DNA from: Mycolicibacterium hassiacum DSM 44199
GTDB lineage: Bacteria; Actinomycetota; Actinomycetes; Mycobacteriales; Mycobacteriaceae
Length of the DNA stretch: 64,000 nt
Direction of reading: 5' to 3'
Assembly: GCF_900603025.1 (NCBI RefSeq)
Contig: NZ_LR026975.1
Location: 3,472,001 to 3,536,000, forward strand
The position numbers and the translations under genes were made by a program. Shown piece after piece: positions 53,711 to 62,752 of this stretch. Under the pieces are notes generated by a model, which saw nothing but the letters and a program-made list of their open reading frames with translations, made no database searches and was not told the DNA's origin. Within the stretch, counting starts at the first letter, position 1, and each line of letters starts with the position of its first letter.

Positions 53711-54358
53711 TCAACCCCGTAACGCCGCCACGGTTCTCGCTGTGAGATCGGCGGCGAACCCGTTACTCAGCTGCGGATGCGCGGCACCGGGATCGGTTAC
53801 CACGGTGACGACGACGACGTGCCCGTCCAGGTAGGCGGTGACGGTGTCGGCGTGCGCATGCGTCTCGGTGCCGCCCTCGACGACGGTGGCGACCTCGACA
53901 GCCATCGCGATGGTCTCGGCGTCGTCGATCGCCGGCGGCGGGACCGATTCCACCCGTGCGCTGCTGCTGCCGGCCGCCACGCTCCAGTGTGCGCAGTCGG
54001 CGGTCAACGCCGCCGCGGGGGGATCCGGCGCAGCGGCGACGACGGCGTAGACGATGCCGCCGGTGCCCGACGCCGACCAGCCGCGGGCCGACGCGGCGTC
54101 GGCGGCGGGCGCGCCGAGCGCTGCGCACTGCGGCGGATCGGCCGCCCGGTGCGCGCCGAGTCCCCATTGGTCGACCGGGCTGATCGCCCCGGACAGCGCC
54201 GCGGTCTCGTATTCCGGCGGCAGTTCGGCGCGGACCCGTTCGATGCGGGCCGGATCGATCGCCGGCGGCGTCGGCTCCGCCGCCCCAGGTGCGCCGGACG
54301 TCCCGCACCCGGCCAGCCCCAGCACCGCCGCCGCGACCGCGCCACTCCAGCGACGCAA
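53711..54358 (-). CDS. Second DUF5642-like lipoprotein
   Basis: About 215 residues from TTG 54358. That start yields a short, typical lipoprotein signal, LRRWSGAVAAAVLGLAGC, with lipobox LAGC. ATG 54415 is in frame but would overlap the divergent gene start at 54414 and place 19 more residues before the signal. Mature-domain features parallel the neighbour: ARIERVRAELPPEYE, Cys in PPQCAALG and ADCAHW, then a C-terminal DGHVVVVTVVTDPG strand. Function unknown. It is separated from the first copy by 29 bases. Confidence 0.72.
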   Translation of the reverse strand: MRRWSGAVAAAVLGLAGCGTSGAPGAAEPTPPAIDPARIERVRAELPPEYETAALSGAISPVDQWGLGAHRAADPPQCAALGAPAADAASARGWSASGTGGIVYAVVAAAPDPPAAALTADCAHWSVAAGSSSARVESVPPPAIDDAETIAMAVEVATVVEGGTETHAHADTVTAYLDGHVVVVTVVTDPGAAHPQLSNGFAADLTARTVAALRG

Positions 54359-54413
54359 CGTCCGGCAACTGCGCGGCGATATAGCAGATACCAGGCACAG
54401 AACGGAGACCGCC

Positions 54414-54743
54414 ATGTGTCGACTATGGGGTCGTCCAGCGGCGCCCGGGTCCATTTCCGGGCTCGTGGCGGGTGTGTCGATCACGCTGCTCGCGGCGGCG
54501 CCGGCGGCGGCCGAACCGGCGCGCGGCAACGCATATCAGACCATCGGCGAGTTGGAGGCGGCCGGCTACCACGTCGTCGTCGACCGCGTCGGCAACGCAC
54601 CCCTGGATCGGTGCACCGTCACCGATGTGCGCAACCCGCAGGAGGTCACGCGCACCCTGCTCGTCGGGCGCGGCGAGTTCCGCGAGTACATCACGGTGGT
54701 GGTGAGCCGGTCGATCACCGTGTCGCTGGACTGCCGATCCTGA
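54414..54743 (+). CDS. Small secreted protein of unknown function
   Basis: 109 residues. N-terminal signal peptide with cleavage after AAAEPA (about residue 35), so a mature part of about 75 residues with Cys in DRCTVTDVRNP and LDCRS, likely one disulfide. ATG 54414 follows GGAGA by six bases. A PASTA-like pattern (GNAYQTIGELEAAGYHVVVDRVG) is seen; this resembles small secreted mycobacterial proteins of unknown role. It is divergent from the lipoprotein and its stop is 3 bases from the proposed PE-PPE stop. Confidence 0.72.
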   Translation: MCRLWGRPAAPGSISGLVAGVSITLLAAAPAAAEPARGNAYQTIGELEAAGYHVVVDRVGNAPLDRCTVTDVRNPQEVTRTLLVGRGEFREYITVVVSRSITVSLDCRS

Positions 54744-54746
54744 CCG

Positions 54747-56518
54747 TCAGGACGCAGCGCTGTCGCCGTCGCCGGGACCATCCGCGCCGGCCCCACTCGG
54801 CGTCGGATCCTGTTGCCCGCCCGGCGTTTCCGGCGCGCCGTCGAGGTTGCGGTCGTGGTGCCCGAACCGCCGCCACGCAACCGGGGCCGCGGATCGAAGG
54901 CGATCGGCCCGCGGATCTTCGGGCGCGGCGGCAGTTTGACCAACGGCTTGTTTTCGCTGTGCGTACCACCGACGACCCCGTTGATCAGCCGGTTGTTGAA
55001 CACGACCCGCTTCTTCGGCGTCGGGGTGGGTGTCGCCCCGGGCTCGCTCGGGACGGTGGTCGGTGCGGATCCGGCGCTGGTGGACCCGGAACTGGTGCCC
55101 CCGGTGTCGGGGAGCCCGGTGTCGGGGAGCCCGGTGTCGGACGCACCGTTGCCGACCCCGGTGTCGGTGACCCCGGTGTTGCCGACCCCGGTCTTGTCGG
55201 CGACGAACCGAGCCGGACCGCCCTGAATTCCGCTGGCGAAATCGCCGCCGTTCGACGTCGCCTGCATCAGGTTGTCCTGCGCGTCCAGGGCCGGCAGTTC
55301 GGGTCCGCCGACACCGTACGGGCCGGTGACCGGGGCGGTACCCAGTGGCCGGTTGGCCGGATCGCCGGTGGCCTCGGCGATCGCGTCGTCGATGCCGACC
55401 GGGATCGCGCGCAGGATGTTGACGACGGCCGCGACCGGGTGCCGGGCCGGTAGCAGCGTCCACTTCACCAGCTGTCCGGGGCTCGCATCGCGTGCGTAAC
55501 CGGCCTCGATCGCCGCGCGCAGCGGCGCGTCGAGCAGCGTGAGGATCGGCGAGGGGACGAAGCCCTCGAACGGCATCAGCAGCGGCAGCCGCGCGACCGG
55601 AACGAGGTAGTAGTCGGTGTCGCCGTGGCTGCCCTGGTATACCGCTTCGGCGAAGTTCGCCTCCTGCAACTTCCCGTGGAGGTAGTAGTAGGACAGCGCG
55701 GAGTTCAACCACGCCGGCAGGTTGGTCAGGCTCACCGGGGCTTCACCGCCGAGCAGGTCGTACTGCACGGCCACGTCGACGGTCGGATAGCAGGGGCCGT
55801 TGTCGGTGCAGCTGTCGGTCGGGGTGGCGCCGTAGAAGACGATGCCGAGGATCGGGATGCGCAGCCCCTGGGGGCCCCGGGCCAGGATCCCGCCGTTGGG
55901 CCGCATCGGGTTCGCCACCAGGAAGAAGCCGACCACCCCCGGGTAGCTGTCCCGGTCGGCGAGCACTTCGCGTTTGAACAGCGAGGCGATGACCGCGCTC
56001 TGCGAGTACCCGAAGATGACGAGATCCTCGTCGGGTTGCGGCCCGTCCAGCGGCGGGGCCGGATGCACGGCGGGGTCGTCGTTGTAGACGCAGTCGCCGG
56101 AACCCCGGCCGCAGGCACCGAGATTCGCCAGCCCCTGGCTCACCGACTTCTCGAAGGTCGTCAGCCCGTAGACCGGGAAGAACTCCTCGGGGGTGACGAC
56201 GGCGAAGCGGCGGTCGGTGTCGACGGCCTCGATCTGCGGATGGTCCCCGCCCGGAACGGCGGCCGCCGCCGGGTTGATCATGCCGGCGACCGCCCAGGTC
56301 AGATAGTTGCTGACGAACGCCGGGCTGTCGGCGGACGGGCTCAACGGATGCTGGGTGCCGCCCATTATCAGCGCCGTCGCCGTCAGCTGCACGGCCACGG
56401 CGGCGGTCCACGACACCACCACGCCGACAACGCTGAGCAACGCCACCACGACAACAACCAGCGAACGCCGTAGGACGTCGACTCCGCCGCCGCGCACCAC
56501 CGGGCCACTCCCCCGCAC
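54747..56518 (-). CDS. PE-PPE-domain serine-hydrolase-like secreted protein, probable frameshift near 3' end
   Basis: Begins at GTG 56518 (AAGGGGG six bases upstream) with an N-terminal membrane/signal segment. The PE-PPE hydrolase domain follows with nucleophile elbow VIFGYSQSAV (near residue 172), then a Gly/Thr repeat region encoded by repeated GGTGTCGGGGAGCCC-type DNA. After RLRGGGSG the original frame becomes Arg-rich and runs antisense through the neighbouring gene to 54566. A one-base shift near 54860-54900 instead gives HHDRNLDGAPETPGG and a Gly/Asp tail ending at 54747, just outside the neighbour. Confidence 0.75.
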
Positions 56519-56629
56519 CTGCTACCCCCTTCGCCGTGACACGTTCGGCGAACCTACAGCTAACCACTTGAGAGCAGCAGATGAAGGCCATTCGCAAGAT
56601 TTGCTGCGGCGTGAATTTTCGGCAGCCGG

Positions 56630-57628
56630 TCAGCCCACCGCCTTGACCACCTGCATCGCCATGTCACCGATCTTCTTGACCAGCGACGCCGGCAGCCGCA
56701 AATGCCTCGCGTCGGGCACAGCAACCTCGGTCACCACGACACCCGGATCGTCGCGCTGCCAGACCGCGCCGAGCCGGCCCAGGATCGCCCGCATCGGGTA
56801 GTTGTCGATCAGCACCCGCGCGGTGAAGCGTTGCACCCCAGCACGATTGGCGGCGATGACGAGCGCGTCCATCAGGAAGGTGCCGATACCGCGGCCCTGA
56901 TAGTCGTCACCGACGATGAAGGCGACCTCGGCGACGGTGAGGTCGTGCTCGTCGCGGATGTAGCGGGCGTCGGCGACGATCGGGCCGTCCTCCCCGTCGG
57001 TCATCACCCACACGAAGTGGTGGTCGTAGTCGACCTCGAACAGGTAGGTCATCAGCGATTTGGTCGGGGCGCGGGGCGCCTGGAACCGCCGATAGAGCGT
57101 CTCGCTGGAGAACTCGACCTGCCCGCTGGTCGCCCGTTCCCGGTCGCCGGGCAGCACCGGTCGCAGGTGCAGCTCCGAACCGTCACGCATCCGCACCGGG
57201 ATCGGCGTGATGTAGGCGGCCAGCCGCTGGCGCGCGATGGCCACCAGCCGGTCGAGCATGCCGGGGATCTCCAGCATGGTCGCGAACGCGTCGCGCCCGC
57301 CGACCCAGCCGGTCAGCCGTTTGGTGGCCACCACGGTGGCGGTACGCGGGGTGTCGCGCAGCAGGGCGATCTCGCCGACGATCAGGCCGGGATGCAGTTC
57401 GGCGACGGTGTCGTGGCCGTCGGCGTCGGCGTGCGTCACCTCCGCCCGGCCGGATCCGATCAGCAGGAACGACACCGCCAGTTCGCCCTGCTGCATGAGC
57501 ACTTGGCCGGGTTCGGCGGTCAGCGGGCGCAATTGGGCAGCCAACGGCTCCAACGCCTCGATCGGGCAGCCGGCGAAGACCTCGAGTGCGGCCAGTTCGT
57601 CGGCGCGGACCTCTGTCAGGCCGGCCAC
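56630..57628 (-). CDS. cAMP-regulated GNAT protein lysine acetyltransferase (Rv0998-like)
   Basis: 332 residues, the length of Rv0998/MSMEG_5458 enzymes. The cyclic-nucleotide-binding domain is at about 8-130 (GLIVGEIALLRDTPRTATVVA is the phosphate-binding cassette). The GNAT domain is at about 150-315, with acetyl-CoA loop DDYQGRGIGTFL near residue 243. In the family cAMP relieves autoinhibition, and targets include acetyl-CoA synthetase and universal stress protein. GTG 57628 follows TAGCCT by seven bases (leaderless), and the resulting N-terminus fits the family. Confidence 0.95.
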   Translation of the reverse strand: MAGLTEVRADELAALEVFAGCPIEALEPLAAQLRPLTAEPGQVLMQQGELAVSFLLIGSGRAEVTHADADGHDTVAELHPGLIVGEIALLRDTPRTATVVATKRLTGWVGGRDAFATMLEIPGMLDRLVAIARQRLAAYITPIPVRMRDGSELHLRPVLPGDRERATSGQVEFSSETLYRRFQAPRAPTKSLMTYLFEVDYDHHFVWVMTDGEDGPIVADARYIRDEHDLTVAEVAFIVGDDYQGRGIGTFLMDALVIAANRAGVQRFTARVLIDNYPMRAILGRLGAVWQRDDPGVVVTEVAVPDARHLRLPASLVKKIGDMAMQVVKAVG

Positions 57629-57889
57629 CTCAGGAAGGCTACGGGCTGGGTGGCGCACCCAGCAACCAACACGCGCAAGCGGCTAGCAGGTTGACAAGCC
57701 CGCGAACGGAATCGGGGCGTCGAACCCCACACACGGCAACGGTGGCGGCGCAGGCAAGGCCGCCAGTGCGGGCAGGGCCGCGCCGGCGCCCACCCCGGAT
57801 CCGCGCGGTGAGCGGTTAACAGCCGATGGATCCGGGCATGGACGAATAATGGCCCGAACGGGCACCACCCGAACGGGACGAGGAGGGAC

Positions 57890-58684
57890 ATGAGCGAGGA
57901 CCGGATCAGCACCCACGCCGAGCTGTTCACGCTCGCCGGCAAGCGGGCGGTGGTCACCGGCGGAACCCGGGGAATCGGGCTGATGATGGCGCGTGGGCTG
58001 CTGCAGGCCGGCGCCCGGGTGGTGATCAGCTCCCGCAAACCCGACGGCTGCGCGCAGGCACGTGAGCACCTCGCCCAATACGGTGAGGTACAGGCGATTC
58101 CAGCCGATCTCTCACGCCACGAGGAATGCCGCCGGCTCGCCGACGAAGTCACCGCCGGCGGCGCCCCGGTGCACATCCTGGTCAACAACGCCGGCGCGAC
58201 GTGGGGTGAGCCGCTAAAGACCTTTCCGGACTCGGCCTGGGACAAGGTGCTCGACCTCAACGTGAAATCGCCGTTCTGGTTGACCCGGGCGCTGCTGCCG
58301 GCCCTGCGCGCCGCCGCGACACCCGACGATCCGGCCAGGGTGATCAACGTCGGCAGCATCGACGGGCTGCGCCCGCCGCGGCTGCCGGTGTACTCGTATG
58401 CCGCGAGCAAGGCCGCGCTGCACCAGCTGACCAGGGTGCTGGCCCGCGAGCTCGGCCCGCAGCACATCACGGTGAACGCCGTCGCCCCGGGGCCGTTCCG
58501 GTCCAAGATGATGGCGGCCACCCTGGAGGCGCACGGGGCGGAGATCGCCGCCTCCTCGCCGCTGGGCCGGATCGGCCGGGACGACGACATGGCAGGTGTC
58601 GCAGTGTTTCTCGCCAGCCGGGCGGGGTCGTATCTGACCGGGGCGGTGATACCGGTCGACGGTGGCATCGCGACCACCGCCTAG
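57890..58684 (+). CDS. Short-chain dehydrogenase/reductase, FabG-like
   Basis: 264 residues of classical SDR type. TGGTRGIG near 24-31, NNAG near 105-108, catalytic Ser in NVGSIDG, YAASK with Tyr near 168, and the ending TGAVIPVDGGIATTA. NADP(H) preference is suggested by SSRKPDG after strand 2. ATG 57890 follows GAGGAGG by four bases. It is 8 bases upstream of the LigD-Pol-type gene and probably co-transcribed. The 261 bases before it contain no convincing gene. Confidence 0.92.
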   Translation: MSEDRISTHAELFTLAGKRAVVTGGTRGIGLMMARGLLQAGARVVISSRKPDGCAQAREHLAQYGEVQAIPADLSRHEECRRLADEVTAGGAPVHILVNNAGATWGEPLKTFPDSAWDKVLDLNVKSPFWLTRALLPALRAAATPDDPARVINVGSIDGLRPPRLPVYSYAASKAALHQLTRVLARELGPQHITVNAVAPGPFRSKMMAATLEAHGAEIAASSPLGRIGRDDDMAGVAVFLASRAGSYLTGAVIPVDGGIATTA

Positions 58685-58692
58685 GAGTCCTG

Positions 58693-59646
58693 ATGACAAC
58701 CCGGGAACGGCGATACGGCGTCGAGCTGACCAACCTCGACGAACCGCTGAGCCCGCTGGCCGGAGCCACCAAACGCGATCTCGTCGACTACCTCGACGAG
58801 ATCGCCGACTACCTGTTGCCCGCACTGGCCGATCGGCCGCTGACCGTGCTGCGCGTGCTGCGCGGCCAGCGGCCGTTCATGCAGAAGAACACCCCGAAGT
58901 ACACACCGGAGTGGGTACCGACGGTGACGATCTGGGCGGAGTCGTCGCAGCGCCAGGTGCGCTACCCGCTGTGCAACGACCGGCGCACCCTGCTGTGGCT
59001 GGCCAACCAGCGCGCGGTCGAGTACCACCCGGCGCTCGGGCTGGCCGACAACATCTATCGCCCAACGCATCTGGTACTCGACCTCGATCCGCCCGATGAC
59101 GATTTCGCCAAGGTGGTGGCGGTCGCGCAGCTGGTCCGCCAGACCCTCGACGACCACGGCCTGGTGGGAGCGGTGAAGACCAGCGGCGCCAAGGGGTTGC
59201 ACGTTTTCGTCCCGGTCGCCGACACCGGAGCCGACGATGTGGCGGCGGCGACGCGGGCGCTGGCCGCACGGGCGGCGGCACTGGATCCGGCGATCGCCAC
59301 CACCGCCTACATCAAGACCGACCGCGCCGGCAAGGTGTTCGTGGACTCCACCCGGGCCGGTGGGGCGACGGTGGTCGCGGCCTACAGTCCCCGGCTGCGG
59401 CCCGGTCTTCCGGTGTCGTTCCCGCTCGACTGGGCCGACCTCGACACGGTGACGCCGGGCGATTTCACCGTGTACACCGCGGTGGACGCCGCCGCCGAGC
59501 GCCCGTCCTGGGAGCAGCTGATGGCACCGCCGCAACGGCTGCCGGAGGAGTTGATCGAGTTCGGCCACACCATTCCGGTCGCCCGGGTGGCGGCCATGCA
59601 CGAGGGCAGGCGCCGCGCCCGGGCGCGCCGTCAGGCGGGCGATTGA
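58693..59646 (+). CDS. LigD-type polymerase/primase (AEP) domain protein
   Basis: 317-residue stand-alone LigD-polymerase-like protein. The active-site carboxylates are in THLVLDLDPPDDDF (near 125-138) and further on in FPLDWADLDTV. KTSGAKGLHVFVP (near 157-169) is the nucleotide-binding SxxGxH-like motif. These archaeo-eukaryotic-primase-type enzymes fill gaps in NHEJ or repair. No ligase or nuclease domain is attached, and no ku gene is in the window. It is a paralogue of the stand-alone mycobacterial PolD-type enzymes. AGGAG precedes ATG 58693. Confidence 0.88.
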   Translation: MTTRERRYGVELTNLDEPLSPLAGATKRDLVDYLDEIADYLLPALADRPLTVLRVLRGQRPFMQKNTPKYTPEWVPTVTIWAESSQRQVRYPLCNDRRTLLWLANQRAVEYHPALGLADNIYRPTHLVLDLDPPDDDFAKVVAVAQLVRQTLDDHGLVGAVKTSGAKGLHVFVPVADTGADDVAAATRALAARAAALDPAIATTAYIKTDRAGKVFVDSTRAGGATVVAAYSPRLRPGLPVSFPLDWADLDTVTPGDFTVYTAVDAAAERPSWEQLMAPPQRLPEELIEFGHTIPVARVAAMHEGRRRARARRQAGD

Positions 59647-59655
59647 TCCACCGCG

Positions 59656-62004
59656 CTACGCGGTTGGCAGCCGATCGACCAGTCTCTCGGTGATCGCCTG
59701 GATGTCGGCCTTGGTCTCCCCGGCGATCCAGACCTCGACGAGGTAGGGACCGTGGACCGCCAGGGAGTGCAGCCGTTCGAAGGTGGGCACGTTGGTCTGG
59801 AACGCCCGGGCGATGAGCATGTCCCGCGTCGGCGTCTTGACGTCGGTCACCGTGAAGGCGTTCTCACTGTCTCGGTACCGGTAGGTCTGCCCCGCACACT
59901 GCCGCCAGTCCCGGGTGGTCTGTGCCAGCAGGTCGGCCGCGCTCTCCTTCGACGGGGTCAGGACGATCACCTGGGTCACCCACACCGGGCTGCCCGGCCG
60001 GTCCACGGCCAGTTTCATCGACGCGCTGACCGCTTCCAGCCAGGGCACGTTCGCGTAGGTGACCGAGGACGCCGGAGTTCCGGCGGTGGTGCAGTCCGTC
60101 GGCACCACCGCCAGCTCCGCGTCGAAGGGCGGCAGCAGCCGGCGCTCCGGTGGCTCGGCGGGCACCAGTTGGTGGCCGACCATGTCGCTGATCTGCCGCT
60201 CGTCGAGGAGATACGACTCGAGCGTCGGCAGCGCCTCGCTCGACGGGCCCGGCGCCGACGAGGTGACCCGCTCCGCCAGCCGTTCACTGATCGTCATCGC
60301 CTGATCGGTGACGTCGTAGTCGCAGGCCGCGGTGTAGAGCAGGTAGTTCAGTTTGCGCCGCAGCACGAACTGGCACGAGTGTCCTTGCGGCAGTTCACGG
60401 ATGGTCCGCTTGACCGACACCACGTCGTCGTTGACGACCCGGTCGGAAAACCGCGCCGAGTAGGTGCTGCCGTCGCCCTCCTGGCGGGTGAGGTTCCGGT
60501 CCGCGCAGGCCCGCCACGTCTCGACCTGTTGGTTGAAGGCCTCGCGGGCGGTGTCCTCGGAGGACATCTCGGCCGCGAACTGGACGTAGCCCTGAATCCA
60601 CTTGTCGACCGGCGGCGACACCGCGATCTCGCGAACCTGCCGGACATCGTCGGAGGTCAGGGTCTTCCGGTCGATGTCGCCGGCGTACTGACAGGAGCTC
60701 GGCAGGGTCTTGACGGCGTCCGCGCGCTCGTCGGACTCGGGTTTGTCGTTGTGGGCGGTCATCACCAGGTCGTCGCGGCCGAACAGGTTGTTGAGTTCGG
60801 CGGGTCCGAGCAGCAGGTGGTCGATGTCGACCGGAGAACCCTTCGACGACGGATCCGATCCGCTGCCCAGCACGATCGCGGTCGGCACGATCACCGCGAG
60901 CGCGGCGGCGACTCCCCCGGCGACGAGGATGTTGCGCTTCATGCGCCGCCGGCGCGGCTGCGGGGTGACCGGTTGCGGGGGCTGTGGCGGCCCGGCCTGC
61001 GCGGCGGGCGGCCGGGTCACCCGGTTCGGCGGCTGGTTTCCCGCTGCGGGCCGGACGGCCGGTGACGGGTTCGGGGTCGTCGCGTAGGGCGCCGGCCTCG
61101 GGGTGGACCACGAGGGGGACGGTGCGGCAACGGGATACCGCGGCGGCGGGCCGGCCGACGGCCGGTGAGCGGCCGCGGCGGCGCGCAGCGCCTCGACGAA
61201 CTCCCCGCAGGTGGCGAACCGCGCGTTGGGGTCCTTGGCCAGCGCCCGCGCGAACACCGCGTCGAGGTGACGCGGCAGCGACGGATTGCGCGAGCTGATC
61301 GGCGGGACCGGCTGGCTGACATGCGCCATCATCAGCGCGGGCATCGATTCGGCGGTGTACGGCGGTTTGCCGGTCAGCATCTCGAACGCCGCCACCGCCA
61401 GCGAGTACAGATCGGATCGGTTGTCGACGTTGCCCCCGGTGGCCGATTCGGGCGAGATGTAGGTGACGGTCCCGACGGTGATGCCGGTGTGGGTCAGGCT
61501 GGTCGTCTCACCGACGGTCTTGGCGATGCCGAAGTCGGCGAGTTTGACCGCGCTCACCCATCCGTCGCGGAACGCGAGCAGGATGTTCGCCGGTTTGATG
61601 TCGCGGTGGGTGATGCGGTGCTCGGCGTAGGCGTAGTCGAGGGCCGCACCGGCCCCGGCGACGACGTCGAGAACGAGATCGACCGGCTGTGCGCCCCGGG
61701 TCCGGATCAGGTTGGCGACGTCGGAGCCGTCGACGAATTCCATGGCGAGCCAAAGCCTGCCGTTGAACTCACCGCGGTCGTAGACGGTGATGATGTTCGG
61801 GTGGCGCAGCTGGGCGAGGATGTCGGCTTCCCGGTTGAACCGGATGCGGAACTCCTGATCCCGGCTGACCCCGGCGTCGAGCAGTTTGAGCGCGTCGCGA
61901 CGCGGCAGCCGGGGATGCTGGACCAGGAACACCTCGCCCATGCCACCGGATCCGAGCTTGCGGATGACCCGGTACTCACCGATGAAGTCGTTGGTCTCAG
62001 TCAC
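59656..62004 (-). CDS. PknH-like receptor Ser/Thr kinase with two PknH_C-type sensor domains
   Basis: 782 residues. The kinase domain is at about 11-270 (LGSGGMGEVF, Lys40, HRDIKPANIL, ADFGIAK, activation loop with TTSLTHTGITVGT). A Pro-rich linker is at about 280-355, one membrane span at about 360-380, then the extracellular part. Two consecutive domains of PknH_C type are visible: VDIDHLLLGPAELNNLFG...CQYAG (about 400-560) and LPTLESYLLDERQISDMVG...CTTAG (about 575-775), each with a WR(A/Q)CA motif. ATG 62004. It converges on the LigD-Pol gene. Confidence 0.9.
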   Translation of the reverse strand: MTETNDFIGEYRVIRKLGSGGMGEVFLVQHPRLPRRDALKLLDAGVSRDQEFRIRFNREADILAQLRHPNIITVYDRGEFNGRLWLAMEFVDGSDVANLIRTRGAQPVDLVLDVVAGAGAALDYAYAEHRITHRDIKPANILLAFRDGWVSAVKLADFGIAKTVGETTSLTHTGITVGTVTYISPESATGGNVDNRSDLYSLAVAAFEMLTGKPPYTAESMPALMMAHVSQPVPPISSRNPSLPRHLDAVFARALAKDPNARFATCGEFVEALRAAAAAHRPSAGPPPRYPVAAPSPSWSTPRPAPYATTPNPSPAVRPAAGNQPPNRVTRPPAAQAGPPQPPQPVTPQPRRRRMKRNILVAGGVAAALAVIVPTAIVLGSGSDPSSKGSPVDIDHLLLGPAELNNLFGRDDLVMTAHNDKPESDERADAVKTLPSSCQYAGDIDRKTLTSDDVRQVREIAVSPPVDKWIQGYVQFAAEMSSEDTAREAFNQQVETWRACADRNLTRQEGDGSTYSARFSDRVVNDDVVSVKRTIRELPQGHSCQFVLRRKLNYLLYTAACDYDVTDQAMTISERLAERVTSSAPGPSSEALPTLESYLLDERQISDMVGHQLVPAEPPERRLLPPFDAELAVVPTDCTTAGTPASSVTYANVPWLEAVSASMKLAVDRPGSPVWVTQVIVLTPSKESAADLLAQTTRDWRQCAGQTYRYRDSENAFTVTDVKTPTRDMLIARAFQTNVPTFERLHSLAVHGPYLVEVWIAGETKADIQAITERLVDRLPTA

Positions 62005-62625
62005 GCACGTGGCACCCGTCGTCGTCGCTGTCGAAGAAGTGGCCGGTCAGCTGGTCTGTGGTCCAATCGATTCCGCCTCGGCGGCCGCGAGCCGGAGGTC
62101 GCGGCGTGCTGCCGTGCCCGTGCCGGCAACCGTTTCGGCAAGTGGTCTTTCATCGCAGAACCGGCCACTCCGCCCGTGCCGCCCCGACGGTCCGGCGCAC
62201 CGGGGGCCGTCGATGTCGTGATGTGGCGTGTCGGGACCATCAACCGAACTTAGACCTACCCGCTCGGAAGCGCCTGCCGCAGCCCCGATCCGCGTCGTGC
62301 CCGAACACCGCAGTCCGCTCGGGTCGGTCGAACCGGAAAGTCCGGCCACGAGAGGGGGAGTACCCGCCGCGCACCTCCTTCCGGCCAGCTCGGAGCAAAC
62401 ATGTCGGGGCACCGTGACCAGTTTGGCACAGGACATTGGCGTCGACATGCGCCAAAGCGGCAAACCGTCCTCACTCCGGCCGCCCTGACCTGGGCGAACA
62501 CCGATGCCGACACCCCTCGCGATGCAGCAACTCGCCGGGGGATCGTGCAGAGAAAGCCGACCGTGAAGGTGGCCGAGGAGACGTATGGCCGGCATGCCCG
62601 AACCGACGCGCCAGCACGCTAATCG
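62005..62625. other. Intergenic region between the kinase and tRNA-Ala
   Basis: 621 bases, with several short frames on both strands but none having a recognisable motif plus ribosome site. The kinase promoter presumably lies near 62010-62120. Nothing else identified. tRNA-Ala is transcribed leftward into this region. Confidence 0.35.
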
Positions 62626-62701
62626 TGGTGGAGCTAAGGGGAATCGAACCCCTGACCTACTCGATGCGAACGAGTCGCGCTACCAACTGCGCCATAGCCC
62701 C
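62626..62701 (-). tRNA. tRNA-Ala (anticodon CGC), CCA encoded
   Basis: On the minus strand the acceptor GGGGCTA pairs with TAGCTCC. The D-arm reads GGCGCAGTTGGTAGCGC, the anticodon stem ACTCG/CGAGT encloses TTCGCAT with anticodon CGC, and the T-arm has GGTTCGATTCC. The discriminator A and CCA at 62626-62629 are encoded. G3 in GGGGC is consistent with alanine tRNAs. Confidence 0.93.
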
Positions 62702-62752
62702 GTGATTCCGGTAGCACAGGTTACCAGCCCCGGGCCGCCGACCGGAAACCGG

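Noticed and set aside
57629..57889. Short minus-strand frame with a Pro/Ala-rich, secretion-like C-terminus ahead of the SDR
   Set aside because: It has no start codon with ribosome site in the gap, and it would run antisense into the SDR gene.
62047..62595. Minus-strand frame of about 180 codons between the kinase and tRNA-Ala
   Set aside because: No recognisable domain, no ribosome site, and mixed composition with many Arg/Gly/Ser; overlapping frames on both strands look equally random.
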